This document shows, in pieces, positions 34,710-43,236 of a stretch of DNA of 64,000 nt. Positions within the stretch are counted from its first letter, which is position 1. Every line of letters starts with the position of its first letter. This stretch comes from Pseudomonas mandelii (GTDB lineage Bacteria > Pseudomonadota > Gammaproteobacteria > Pseudomonadales > Pseudomonadaceae). The notes beneath the pieces are model-generated. The model made no database searches, had not been told where the DNA came from, and saw only the letters and a list, made by a program, of their open reading frames with translations. The position numbers were made by a program, and so were the translations under genes. The DNA lies in assembly GCF_024138395.1 (NCBI RefSeq), contig NZ_JAMYDU010000012.1, forward strand, positions 1-64,000, written 5' to 3'.

Positions 34710-35681
34710 TTAAGGAAGACGAGTAGCCAACTGCCAAGTGGCCTCCATCTCTTTCATCGCTTTGTTCTTTTGGAGTTGGAGGCGCTCATGCGCTGTGTGG
34801 ACAAGCACTCTCACCTCCCCAAACCGTGCAGCAGCCGACGTAAGTGCTTTGCAGGGGCCCATGTTGGGTATGACATCTCCAAGTTTGACGGTGGACATGC
34901 CAAGGCAGTTACCATTGAAGACCATCATTCGGATGTTGAGAGATGCCTCTTCCCGGGTCATATTCTCAATTGTCGTATCGATCGAGTCTCCGGTATTCCG
35001 GATCGCGGGCTCGGAGGCGAAAACTTGCGCCAATGCAGCCTCGGCCTGAGCGCTCTGCACACTATTAAGACGCTGCGCAAAACGCAGCTTGTCACTGATA
35101 TCGTTGCTTGCGCGAGTGAAGTAAGAAATGAAGCGGGGCGTATCGTCGATTTGCTTTCTGGCCCTCTTCACATACGCATTCAGCGCCTCTTCGAGAGCCA
35201 GCGCGGACCGGTCCAAGGTTTCGACCTGATCAGCCCGTAACTTCTCAGTTCTAATCGACTGGCCGGCCTGTGCCAACCTTTCTGCTTCAGTATTGAAGTC
35301 TGCGACACTGCCGCGCGCGAAATGAGCGCTGGCTACAGCGCCGGCGCTGCCGACTAGATTTAGCTCCAACGTTGATGCGGTGACCGTTCCACTGAGGTTC
35401 CGACTGATTGGGAGACCGGCCAGGGACACAGTGAGGGTCAGACTCTCACCATCAACGACTCCACTTACGTTTGCTATCGACGTTTCTATCCCTCCACCGC
35501 TTTTGACAGCTAGTTGCTGCCATGTTCCGATGATCTTTCCGTCCTGGGCCTGAGTAAGTTGCAAGAACTCAGCGCTTGATGAGTCTTTGGCCACGTAACT
35601 ACCTGAAATTGAGCGGTCAAAGCACGCCGAAAGCGATATCGCAATGGACATGATCACTAGAATGCGTACCGGGCTTCCCAT
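34710..35681 (-). CDS. Putative lipoprotein with helical C-terminal domain
   Basis: 323 residues from ATG 35681 with GGGAGG upstream; upstream sequence belongs to the IS-like end. Lipoprotein signal (ILVIMSIAISLSACFDRS). Residues about 25-150 are beta-rich (SGSYVAKDSSSAEFLQL, GTWQQLAVKSGGG). The rest is helical with charged repeats and two Cys (NCLGMS, GPCKAL). Role unknown. It lies within the inverted-repeat-bounded module. Confidence 0.65.
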   Translation of the reverse strand: MGSPVRILVIMSIAISLSACFDRSISGSYVAKDSSSAEFLQLTQAQDGKIIGTWQQLAVKSGGGIETSIANVSGVVDGESLTLTVSLAGLPISRNLSGTVTASTLELNLVGSAGAVASAHFARGSVADFNTEAERLAQAGQSIRTEKLRADQVETLDRSALALEEALNAYVKRARKQIDDTPRFISYFTRASNDISDKLRFAQRLNSVQSAQAEAALAQVFASEPAIRNTGDSIDTTIENMTREEASLNIRMMVFNGNCLGMSTVKLGDVIPNMGPCKALTSAAARFGEVRVLVHTAHERLQLQKNKAMKEMEATWQLATRLP

Positions 35682-35750
35682 TCCACTCCCTCCCCCTAGA
35701 CAAAACCAGTATAGGGGCTGCTGGAGCAGCCTCAAGGCGTACGATTTTTT

Positions 35751-35783
35751 CTTAGCGTACGATTTTTTCCGAATTCTGTAGGC
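35751..35783. repeat. 33-bp inverted repeat, right copy
   Basis: Reverse complement of 32514-32546. The GCGTACGATTTTTT unit occurs twice in tandem here (35737-35750 and 35755-35768). Confidence 0.7.
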
Positions 35784-35792
35784 ACCCCTTCC

Positions 35793-35884
35793 CTGCCGAT
35801 CATGGCCACGAAGCGTGCTGGTCAAGTCCGATGCAAGTGACTGGTCAGAACGAATGCAAACGGGTGGTCAAGTGGAGTGTAATT
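35793..35884. repeat. IS-like terminal sequence, right inverted copy
   Basis: Inverted partner of 32266-32356, with three TGGTCA units. Just beyond it (35937-36000, minus strand) a short frame reads ...IPNRHPEMARALMDH then stop, which may be the C-terminal end of a lost transposase gene. The stretch 35682-36242 holds only these remnants. Confidence 0.55.
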
Positions 35885-36242
35885 TCGCACCTATCGTGCC
35901 GGCGTCCTCCCCCGTTTCACCGTCGCCGGGCGGCACTAGTGATCCATCAGCGCCCTCGCCATTTCGGGATGGCGGTTAGGAATGCGAATTTTGAAGAGAT
36001 GGAAAAATAGTTTGGGTGCGGAGGCTGATACTGCGAACACTTAGACTTTTGACGCAGCGCCTCCCGACATTCCCTTATACTTGCCCAAGACGGCCATTTT
36101 CCTAAAAAACTACGAATTAATGGTTGAAACGGACAGGGACCGGTCCTTGAGGCGATGGCTCCAGACTTTTGACCTCCCCCTCCCTAATGGCTTTATGGAG
36201 CAGTATCAACTGTCTCTCATGTAAACAAAAAAACTTAGCCCC

Positions 36243-37571
36243 TCAGGCCCCTTGGTTTCGTATTTCGAGGGGTAACCGGGCAAATTCGAAATCACCCGAT
36301 ACAATCCGCAAACTCCAAACGCCCGCGACGTTCGCTCTGAACTGCACGCCTAAGCATTGAGAGAAATTAGCAACCGGCCGGTCCGCTCCTCGGACCACCG
36401 TAAAGGGAAGTCTAAAAACCTCCTGCCCGTCCGGATCATCAACAACCATGTAAAAGGTGAGTAAAAGAGAATCTGGAACCTGCCCCATAGAGCCAACCAC
36501 GGCCGTTGGCCAAAAAATATCTGCTGGCAACTGCGGACAAACCCAGCACTCTGCGGCACCTCCCAAGACATAAAGCAGACCGTTTTTTGTATGGAATGCA
36601 TCTGCAACCATGAGCATTGATACATTAAGCCCTGAGTCGATTTCTGCTGACGTCACCTCCCGAGCTCCAGGAGGAATTGAAAAACCTGAATCACCTCTCA
36701 CCCCTCCTTTAGCTACGATAGATCTAACTATCTTTCCGTCAGATGTGACAAATCGCAGCTCTGAGTTCCCCCCGTTACTAGAATGCTCTCCGGGATGTTG
36801 TCCAGGACGTCCACCCTCGCCAACGTGCACTTCCATGGCCAACAATCCTTCCGGAGAATCGAGCTCGTCTACGGAGAGCGTCGTGATAACTATCTCTCCT
36901 CCACCGCCCCCACTGCCACCTGTAGCATTTTCACCTTCCGCGCCTGCTCCACCGCCACCCGCTCCAGGGTATTCACCAGAGGGCAATTTGTATTCGAAAG
37001 CTTCTTCGTGATGCCAGATGCTTTCATAACGAATGTCCCCACCAGGACCTCCCGGACCTGCTACCGCATTCTTTCCTACAGCTCCACCACCTCCCCCTCC
37101 AGCACCCGGTGCATTGCCGCCTAAACCACCAAGGTTCAATACAGAGTTAATTATCGTGGTGCCCTCGTCAGAGGCGCGCAAAGCCTCATCTGCCATATCG
37201 GAAGTAAGCATCCAACCTTGACCTCCAATAGCGTCAAACTCCTTAAGTTGCTCCTGCTTCCAAGCCTTAAGCAGTTGAGGAGGAAAGGCATCAGCTCTAT
37301 TAGGTCGATCAATTTCCCACGCATGCTCAAGACATAGTATTAAGAGATTGCTTATTGAGCGATTTTCTTTTTCCGTCATTTCCGCATCCCAACGCTCGCC
37401 GCCTTCACTACGAGCACATATATGGGCAACATTAGAGTTCAAAGAGCGCTCACCTGTTTCTGAGTCAACCTTATATAGAGGTCGCCGACAAGATGGGTAT
37501 GCGCATCGGAATGCGTTGGCATATAGTTCTTTAACTGTCGTTTGAGAAGGCCGCCGGTGCTCAATAGGCAT
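36243..37571 (-). CDS. HNH / glycine-rich / C-terminal beta-domain protein
   Basis: 442 residues. The N-terminal HNH-like zinc domain (about 18-95) has CAYPSCRRPL, NVAHICARSEGGERWD and SNLLILCLEHAWEID. The middle (about 145-290) is strikingly glycine-rich (GGLGGNAPGAGGGGGG...). The C-terminal part (about 315-442, LMVADAFHTKNGLLYVLGGA, VVDDPDGQEVFRLPF) resembles DUF6941-type beta domains. It starts 10 bp after the DUF3800 gene stop, with AAGGAA before the ATG. AT-rich. A nuclease effector with a sensing or scaffold tail is inferred. I know no described system with this composition. Confidence 0.75.
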   Translation of the reverse strand: MPIEHRRPSQTTVKELYANAFRCAYPSCRRPLYKVDSETGERSLNSNVAHICARSEGGERWDAEMTEKENRSISNLLILCLEHAWEIDRPNRADAFPPQLLKAWKQEQLKEFDAIGGQGWMLTSDMADEALRASDEGTTIINSVLNLGGLGGNAPGAGGGGGGAVGKNAVAGPGGPGGDIRYESIWHHEEAFEYKLPSGEYPGAGGGGAGAEGENATGGSGGGGGEIVITTLSVDELDSPEGLLAMEVHVGEGGRPGQHPGEHSSNGGNSELRFVTSDGKIVRSIVAKGGVRGDSGFSIPPGAREVTSAEIDSGLNVSMLMVADAFHTKNGLLYVLGGAAECWVCPQLPADIFWPTAVVGSMGQVPDSLLLTFYMVVDDPDGQEVFRLPFTVVRGADRPVANFSQCLGVQFRANVAGVWSLRIVSGDFEFARLPLEIRNQGA

Positions 37572-37581
37572 AACTATTTCC

Positions 37582-38601
37582 TTATTTTTTTATCATCCGT
37601 CGCTGCTGACGCTTCATCATATTTATTAATTTTACTGTTGACTGATCAAGCACATCTTCTTGACCGAGCGTTAACAATAGTACTGGATGCTTGCCACGAC
37701 CGCGATTAATCATTAATCGCCCAAGAAATGCTGCTGCTCTAAGATTATCTTTGAATTCCCGTCTTAGGCAACGCTTTAGCCCTCCAGCCAGCAAGTCAGC
37801 CAACTGAACCCCGAAGTCGTCCTTCGAATTCACAAACTGAATATCCTCCCTTATTAGCTTCTGGATATCCAATACATCATCCAGGTTAACTTCAATATTA
37901 TAGTCATCTTTGAGATAGGTTGGCTGCTCTCCTTCCGGAACATCATACCGCACCATATGGCTGTAATCGAAGCCTTGGACCCTTGGCATAGGGTCGTCCA
38001 GAGACATTGTTTGCAAGTAACCTGGACTGAGATTTTCGAAGACTTCTTCGTATTTGGTCTTTCTACTTGGCTCCTTTTGATCCACGCGCCATACAAACGC
38101 GGCTAAAGACTCTGGGCTGTACTGTGCGTAGTAATTGACGGCTTGCGAAACCACCGAGTGCATCAACATTATCTGGCAGGTAAACTGAATATAGAGCTGA
38201 TTAGAAAGCCTTCTAACTTGATCAGAAACACTCTTAATTCCTTCACGCGCGCATTGATGAACCATTTTATCTATATATTTCACCAATGCATCAGCGCTTG
38301 AACTCTTATGATCACTTACAGCCTCAGGGGTGTTGAGATGAGCGTTTGTTGCTAAACCATACAGCGTACAATTCAGTCTTTCGAAGCGTACAAGTAGACG
38401 AAAATAACTCATTTCATCTACTCCCTTTCCTAGCTTCAATTCATCAGTTGGAGCGACCCCATTCTCTGCTTTAAAATCCTTAAGCGCGTTTTCGGCGGCC
38501 TCCATCGCCTCGTCCAAAATGACAACGGCGCAAATTGTGCTCCAAGCATGAGGCTTTGGTGTAAAGGTAAAACTCCCTGATTCATCTATAAAAATGTGCA
38601 T
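37582..38601 (-). CDS. DUF3800-domain protein (RNase H-like fold)
   Basis: 339 residues. N-terminal MHIFIDESGSFTF and C-terminal DDFGVQLADLLAGGLKR are the two acidic motifs of DUF3800, which is thought to have an RNase H-like catalytic core. Residues about 60-200 form a helical insert. GAGGGG precedes the ATG. First gene of a two-gene operon with the HNH/glycine-rich protein. DUF3800 genes are frequent in defence islands, but their activity is not established. Confidence 0.85.
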   Translation of the reverse strand: MHIFIDESGSFTFTPKPHAWSTICAVVILDEAMEAAENALKDFKAENGVAPTDELKLGKGVDEMSYFRLLVRFERLNCTLYGLATNAHLNTPEAVSDHKSSSADALVKYIDKMVHQCAREGIKSVSDQVRRLSNQLYIQFTCQIMLMHSVVSQAVNYYAQYSPESLAAFVWRVDQKEPSRKTKYEEVFENLSPGYLQTMSLDDPMPRVQGFDYSHMVRYDVPEGEQPTYLKDDYNIEVNLDDVLDIQKLIREDIQFVNSKDDFGVQLADLLAGGLKRCLRREFKDNLRAAAFLGRLMINRGRGKHPVLLLTLGQEDVLDQSTVKLINMMKRQQRRMIKK

Positions 38602-38671
38602 AGCCCCCCTCTACCATGATCGGTCATGGATGCTTTGTATGGAAAAAATACAATTCTCGAGCCTTATGAAA

Positions 38672-38758
38672 TTATTCAATTACCGCATCATCACATGAAG
38701 ACTCATTTACCATCGCATAGAACGATAACAACAAACTTAGGAGTATAATATATTTCAT
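38672..38758 (-). CDS. Possible 28-aa signal-peptide-like ORF
   Basis: MKYIILLSLLLSFYAMV... then a short acidic tail ending DDAVIE. Hydrophobic N-terminus but a weak ribosome binding site. The AT-rich gap 38602-38874 otherwise contains only the attC-like sequence. Weakly supported. Confidence 0.2.
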   Translation of the reverse strand: MKYIILLSLLLSFYAMVNESSCDDAVIE

Positions 38759-38835
38759 TTTATCTTCGGTTAATAGGCAATATGGGGTAGGCCACGATTG
38801 CTATGCCTTGTGAAGCAGAGAAAACATAGTCTGCC

Positions 38836-38880
38836 CCCTAATTGATGAGCGACGCGAGGGACTTTTACCAGTTGTTAGGT
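38836..38880 (-). other. attC-like site after second cassette gene
   Basis: On the minus strand the site opens CCTAACAACTGG and closes ATTAGGG. The TAA stop of the 38875 gene lies inside the first core. This matches the way integron cassettes end. It is short (45 bp) and the R' core starts with A instead of G, so it is degenerate or uncertain. Confidence 0.4.
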
Positions 38881-39549
38881 TCTGCCACGCAACGCCTCCA
38901 ACGCATCTGGCGCGAATTTCTTCGTATGAGCGTATCCCTGAATATGCCTAGCTAGAATTGACGTCGCTTCTCTGAAACACTCCAGGATTTCTACCCAACT
39001 GAACTCAGGGAATTTCAAATCAGAATCAGAGATCAGGAACTCAATGGTTCGGTCTTCTTCCACGAAGTGAGAGATCGCATCGTTGATATGTGAGCCCGAG
39101 AAGTGAACGTATCCCGAGAGGTTTGCATAGACATCAGGCAGCCATGGATGCTCGTTTTTGTGCATTTCAACAAGATATGCATCCGTGAGTCTCTTGCCAT
39201 TTCTGTCTGTCAACTTGTCGATGCGTGCGCCCTCGAATACCCTTGTGGCAAAGGCGTGCGGTTCCGAGACTAACCACGCGGCCGAGAATCGTAGCGCCGT
39301 ATCGATGTGCATTCGAAGTAATGAGCGTGCACAGACCATGTTCCATGCCCGGACCATTGCAGTAACGGCACTCGCAGTGCTTAAACCCCTCTTGATGGCA
39401 GCAAACACCATCCAGTCAAGTGGGAACATCGGGCTGCCAGAGGGGCCGACAACCTGCATACCAAATTTCAGCAATGCGTCGCTGTCTCGCTCGAGCGCCT
39501 GTAACAGTGCTTCGACGTGTTCACCTTGTGGCGTGTGGTCACTGTTCAT
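38875..39549 (-). CDS. Hypothetical protein, integron-cassette-like gene
   Basis: 224 residues, helical. Motifs: ARSLLRMHIDTALRFSAAWLV and NLSGYVHFSGSHINDAISHF, like the Y-V-H-x-G pattern of the 33962 gene. Its ATG lies only about 10-15 nt from the attC-like cut point, and its stop lies in the next attC-like core, as in gene cassettes. No strong ribosome binding site is visible. No function known. Confidence 0.62.
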   Translation of the reverse strand: MNSDHTPQGEHVEALLQALERDSDALLKFGMQVVGPSGSPMFPLDWMVFAAIKRGLSTASAVTAMVRAWNMVCARSLLRMHIDTALRFSAAWLVSEPHAFATRVFEGARIDKLTDRNGKRLTDAYLVEMHKNEHPWLPDVYANLSGYVHFSGSHINDAISHFVEEDRTIEFLISDSDLKFPEFSWVEILECFREATSILARHIQGYAHTKKFAPDALEALRGRT

Positions 39550-39558
39550 GCCTGAGGC

Positions 39559-39629
39559 ACCTAATGTTCAGGGCGGGCTTTAGCCCGTCCCGAGTGATCG
39601 AAGCGAACGGCCTTGAGCCGCTTGTTAGA
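39559..39629 (-). other. attC-like recombination site
   Basis: Minus strand opens TCTAACAAGCGGCTCAAGG, the usual start of an attC (CTAACAA, then a ...CTCAAG segment). It closes CTGAACATTAGGT. Length 71 bp is normal for attC. The R' core reads ATTAGGT where GTTRRRY is expected. It lies exactly between two genes on the same strand. Confidence 0.6.
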
Positions 39630-39636
39630 GAGCAGA

Positions 39637-40032
39637 CTAATCGAACTTCAGGCCGGCCTTGATTAACGCGAGTTTTTCTCGTTCCGCAGCTTCCGCTGCC
39701 GCCTGTGTGGCCACTTTTTGTTGCGTATGCGCTAGATGTTGCCGATAGACCTGGTTTGTCTCGGCAATTACCTTATTTAACTCAGGAATGTGATCATTTT
39801 TCAGATCATCAGGCACACAATAAATTTCAAGGCGCTTGCCTGACACAGAAGCGTTGCGCTTCATCATGTAGAACTGTTGCAGCCAACGTTGATTGAAGTA
39901 ATTTGACCATTCATATGGAGCCGAGGCAGAAAGACTAAGGACAACGTGCATCAGCGCCGAACTTGGGTCGCTCTTGTAGGATGTTTTATCGTCCAACGAC
40001 ACGATCTTGATGTCTTCAAATTCGGTCATCAT
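39637..40032 (-). CDS. Hypothetical protein, integron-cassette-like gene
   Basis: 131 residues. N-terminal alpha/beta part (IKIVSLDDKTSYKSDPSSALMHVVLSLSASAPYEWSNYF) and a C-terminal coiled coil rich in Ala/Glu. GGAG lies six nt before the ATG. The gene lies between an attI-like site and an attC-like site, as the first cassette of an array would. No family recognised. Confidence 0.62.
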   Translation of the reverse strand: MMTEFEDIKIVSLDDKTSYKSDPSSALMHVVLSLSASAPYEWSNYFNQRWLQQFYMMKRNASVSGKRLEIYCVPDDLKNDHIPELNKVIAETNQVYRQHLAHTQQKVATQAAAEAAEREKLALIKAGLKFD

Positions 40033-40110
40033 GAAACTCTCCTTTGTTCTCTAACTATTATTAGTCGACCGTTATGTCGTAAAACGTTGTTTTTCGTCCT
40101 GTAAGCCCTT
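40033..40110 (-). other. attI-like region
   Basis: On the minus strand, GACTAATAATAGTTAGAG precedes the first cassette gene, with GTTAGAG as a possible GTTRRRY crossover core. It lacks the inverted outer core expected of attC, so attI fits better. It is followed outward by the possible intI remnant. Confidence 0.35.
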
Positions 40111-40130
40111 GTTTTCCTGAGGTGATCACG

Positions 40131-40210
40131 GTGAGCGCGACACTATCCGAGGAGAAACACGACGCGGATGGCAAGGCCAAACTGCTAGATCAGTGTAGAC
40201 GGCAAATCAA
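40131..40210 (+). pseudogene. Possible remnant of an integron integrase N-terminus
   Basis: The plus strand reads GKAKLLDQCRRQIKQCW, weakly like the N-terminal KLLDQVRxxIR pattern of integron integrases. The position and divergent direction next to the attI-like region fit. The similarity is short and stops at once, so this is tentative. The stretch 40033-40474 has no other gene I can support. Confidence 0.25.
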
Positions 40211-40474
40211 ACAATGCTGGCGACATGCCAGACAGCTTTCCATTGGCCGCTTCTGGCCGGGCAGATGTGCTCGACGGGGCGCCAACACACGTTTTCGCCG
40301 TTGGCTTCGACCGACAGGCGGGCCCAACGCAAACAGTCCAAGGCGGCCATAGTTAAAATTCCTCGAGATCGGGTAATTCATAGGCCTGTCCGACTCCCGT
40401 TAGATACACGTCCGACTCCTGTCTGATATGCCCGAAAGGTACAGGCTTGTAGGCGTCCGAATAGTCCGAAGTCC

Positions 40475-41587
40475 CTAAGGGTTTCGTTTTCTTCGGACAG
40501 ACTCAGTTACCAGGACATGCGGTCCGTCCCGTTCAACTACTCCACGCTTCTGCAAGCCTTCACACGCCTCTTTGGCGCGGTTGCGATCCAGCCCGACAAC
40601 CTCGCAGCGCGCCTTCCAGTCATCGAACAGGATGTTGATCGGATGATCTTCTCGGCCCTGCTTGGCAAGCCGCGTAGCGACCTCCCCCCACATCTGGTTC
40701 AGGACGTCCAAGGCCTTCTGCTGGTTCTTCCCCTGCGGCTTCGCCGCAGGAACAGGTGCGGTGTACTCAGTCAACTTCAACGCCGCGCCGCCAACCAAAC
40801 TTCCGCTATCGTCGCGCACCGACACCCCCACTAGCTCGAAGGCGAGCGGCGGCGGCTCCTCTGCGTCCTTCATCTTGCGCGGGGTCAGTCGGATCAGTTT
40901 GTCTACGTCGCTCCGACTGACTTCGTACTCGGCATCAGCAGCCCCCTTCAGGGCGGACGACCCACGCGCGCCCTTTTCCCCATCCTTACCGCTGTGGTGG
41001 ACGATCAGCACAGTAGCCTTCCAGTGTCGGCGTAGCACGTCGGCATTGCGCACAAACTGCCCAACTTCCGTTGCGCTGTTTTCGTCACCGCCGAAGTTGC
41101 GGGCCATCGTGTCGATAACGATCAGAGCCGGGGCTTCGCCGGTTGCGTCTGCGAGTTGTTGAACCGACTCGGCTACCTTCGCCACGTTGGTGGCGCTGGA
41201 TAGATCGGTAGGGGCGTCGGACACGAATAACAGTGCCGGCATGTCGGTGCCATTGTGCTGTGCCCATGCTCGCAGGCGTCGCGCCAGCCCATTGTGGCCT
41301 TCGCCCGCAATGTAGAACACTGTTCCCTGCTTCACATCATGCCCGTGGAACGGGATACCCATAGCGATGCAGCACGACACATCCAGGGCCAGGAAGGATT
41401 TGCCCTTGCCGGGTGGGCCATACACTACAGCAAGCGCATCTTCCTCGATGTATTCGCGAACTAGCCACGCGACTGGCTTCACCGGCATGTCGCAGGCGGC
41501 GATGAACCGGAAGGGCCTTGAGCTGGACAGACGCTGGTCAACCTCGGCCCACTGGTCGCCATAACGGTCTTGTGCCTTTGCATTCAT
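40475..41587 (-). CDS. RepA-like AAA ATPase (hexameric helicase family)
   Basis: 370 residues from ATG 41587 with GGAGG seven nt upstream. Walker A is VVYGPPGKGKSFLALDVS, Walker B ALIVIDTMARNFGGDEN, with VLIVHHSGKDGEKGARGSSALKGAAD after it, typical of AAA_25/RepA-type replicative ATPases. The C-terminal about 90 residues form a winged-helix-like part. It overlaps the primase-like gene by 4 bp, as in P4-like islands, and is predicted to act in island replication. Confidence 0.85.
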   Translation of the reverse strand: MNAKAQDRYGDQWAEVDQRLSSSRPFRFIAACDMPVKPVAWLVREYIEEDALAVVYGPPGKGKSFLALDVSCCIAMGIPFHGHDVKQGTVFYIAGEGHNGLARRLRAWAQHNGTDMPALLFVSDAPTDLSSATNVAKVAESVQQLADATGEAPALIVIDTMARNFGGDENSATEVGQFVRNADVLRRHWKATVLIVHHSGKDGEKGARGSSALKGAADAEYEVSRSDVDKLIRLTPRKMKDAEEPPPLAFELVGVSVRDDSGSLVGGAALKLTEYTAPVPAAKPQGKNQQKALDVLNQMWGEVATRLAKQGREDHPINILFDDWKARCEVVGLDRNRAKEACEGLQKRGVVERDGPHVLVTESVRRKRNP

Positions 41588-41976
41588 ACACGCTCCTCCC
41601 ATTGAGCCAGACGGCGACGTGCCAACACCAAGCGGTCTAAATCTGACTTCGGCAGCTTCTCGCCTCGAGCTTGCAGGGACAGGCCAATCGCGACGATGTG
41701 ACGCTCGTGCTCAACTGCCGCACGACTGGGCCCTCTTGGGGAGGAGCGCTGGCCGCCATCAGGAAACAGGTCGCGCATATCCAGGCCGATAGCCGCGACG
41801 ATTTGCGCCGCCGAGCAGCCAGCCCAGCATTTCAGCAGTAGCGTGCCGTCCCCTGCTTCCGTGATCTTCAGGCTTGGATTGCGGTCATCATGAGCTGGGC
41901 AGCAGGCGACCCATTGGCTTGGTTTGAGGGGGCGCACCTTATTTAGACGCGGCAACAGCTTGTCGGCGGGCATCAT
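41584..41976 (-). CDS. CHC2-type primase-like zinc-finger protein
   Basis: About 130 residues from ATG 41976 with GAGG upstream. The zinc-finger ACCPAHDDRNPSL...LLLKCWAGCSAAQIV is the CHC2 finger of DNA primases. No TOPRIM catalytic domain is present, so on its own it is unlikely to make primers. Translationally coupled to the RepA-like ATPase. Confidence 0.82.
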   Translation of the reverse strand: MMPADKLLPRLNKVRPLKPSQWVACCPAHDDRNPSLKITEAGDGTLLLKCWAGCSAAQIVAAIGLDMRDLFPDGGQRSSPRGPSRAAVEHERHIVAIGLSLQARGEKLPKSDLDRLVLARRRLAQWEERV

Positions 41977-42245
41977 AGTTGTACCTCGCAAAACCAGCAC
42001 AGAGAGATCAGGACCAAGTGGGGCTGCAGGTCGACGGCATACTCGTTGCGGTGCAAGTCAGTGGCGCGATTGTGGAGTGCGGACGAGCTGCACGTAGCAT
42101 CGCGCTTCAAGGGCGGTGCTCTGAATGGAGATTTGAAGACATCTGCGCGACGGTTTACCAACCGGGCACTCGAGCGCGCATTTCGGTTTGACTGAGCCTG
42201 CATCAGTTCGAGGCCATTTTTCTTCGCAAAGGCGGCCATTTTCAT
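41973..42245 (-). CDS. Hypothetical phage/island protein
   Basis: 90 residues from ATG 42245 (MKMAAFAKKNGLELMQAQSN...). A basic N-terminal half and a hydrophobic end (LVLISLCWFCEVQL). Overlaps both neighbours by 4 bp, which supports it as a real operon member. Its position in the P4-like module recalls Ash/Icd-type small proteins, but the match is only positional. Confidence 0.5.
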   Translation of the reverse strand: MKMAAFAKKNGLELMQAQSNRNARSSARLVNRRADVFKSPFRAPPLKRDATCSSSALHNRATDLHRNEYAVDLQPHLVLISLCWFCEVQL

Positions 42246-42463
42246 GCTGCGTCCCTCGCTTCGATCTTGGCGCGCAGCCATGCCTCCACCTCAGCCACGA
42301 CGTAATACGCAGCAGCCTGGCGGGTGTCGCCGTCTTTGATCGGCTTCGGGAAGGTCGGGTCTTTCTTGCGGAGCTTGTCCAAGCCCGAGCGGGATAGGTC
42401 CAACCAGCGACACAGCGCTGGCTGGCGGATTAGAGCTTTTGCGGGAGTCGTTGCAGGGTGCAT
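42242..42463 (-). CDS. AlpA-family regulator
   Basis: 73 residues with a winged-helix AlpA/excisionase motif (IRQPALCRWLDLSRSGLDKLRKKDPTFPKPIKDG, then AAYYVVAEVEAWL). In P4-like islands AlpA/Vis proteins activate the integrase and control excision. Overlaps the next gene by 4 bp. Confidence 0.85.
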   Translation of the reverse strand: MHPATTPAKALIRQPALCRWLDLSRSGLDKLRKKDPTFPKPIKDGDTRQAAAYYVVAEVEAWLRAKIEARDAA

Positions 42464-42522
42464 TTGAGCGCCTCCGTATGGGTGACGCTCACAAGATAGT
42501 TATCGAAACAACGGCCAAATAA

Positions 42523-43236
42523 TTACCCCGTCGTTTGTTTACGCCGCCACTCTCGATAGGTTGATTTCGGGATTTTTAAACGCCGCTCGATGATATTTGC
42601 GAACTCGCGCCGCGACTTGCCGGTAGCCAACAACTCCGCTTCCAGCTTGGCGACTGCCGCCCAATCGTGAAGGGCGGTTCGTCCGGCGCGGGCCGTCTCC
42701 ATCTTCTGCCTGTACTTTTGGGCAATCTCAGACCTGACTGCCTGCTCAGCTTCAACGGTGGAGTGCAGGTCCTTTTGCAAAAAATGGCGCTCCGCTACTG
42801 CCATTTCAAGTGACTCCAACCGTTTGATCAGCTCTCGAACCTCCTCAACAGCGCACTCGGCATGGCTGTCTGGATCAAACTGCCGCGCTTCTTCGATATG
42901 GCCTAGCACCAATAAACAAGATGATCGGACATCCAGCAGCGAGCAGACATATTTGGGCAAATGAAAGCCGAAGCTGGAAAACTTCATGTGTTGGCAATCG
43001 CTCAATGATTCGAACCAGTCAGGACTGTACCCGGTGGTCTTTACCAAGCAGTCAAGGGCTCGCCCGGCCAGCTCCTGACAAGGCATCTCAAATGCGAGGT
43101 CAATATCAATTGGCGCTCGTTCAATCTCAGCACGAAGGATGACCCCGGCCAGAAAGTCCCGCGTGTACTCACTTTCCCCGCAATCCCATTGCGTAAGGTG
43201 CGCTTCAATGATCGGCAGCATGTCAGGTTTTATCAT
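42523..43236 (-). CDS. Hypothetical protein with C-terminal HTH-like end
   Basis: 237 residues. N-terminal helical part, then a charged coiled coil, and a basic C-terminal helix-turn-helix-like segment (SRREFANIIERRLKIPKSTYREWRRKQ). Start overlaps the integrase stop by 4 bp, so they are coupled. May bind DNA in integration control. No family recognised. Confidence 0.6.
   Translation of the reverse strand: MIKPDMLPIIEAHLTQWDCGESEYTRDFLAGVILRAEIERAPIDIDLAFEMPCQELAGRALDCLVKTTGYSPDWFESLSDCQHMKFSSFGFHLPKYVCSLLDVRSSCLLVLGHIEEARQFDPDSHAECAVEEVRELIKRLESLEMAVAERHFLQKDLHSTVEAEQAVRSEIAQKYRQKMETARAGRTALHDWAAVAKLEAELLATGKSRREFANIIERRLKIPKSTYREWRRKQTTG

Noticed and set aside
36046..36177. Repeated GACTTTTGAC sequences as a mobile-element end
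   Set aside because: Ten-base matches are too short to support an element.
40122..40352. Full 76-aa ORF as a functional gene
   Set aside because: Only the first part recalls an integrase; the rest has no coherent features. Kept only as a possible intI remnant.
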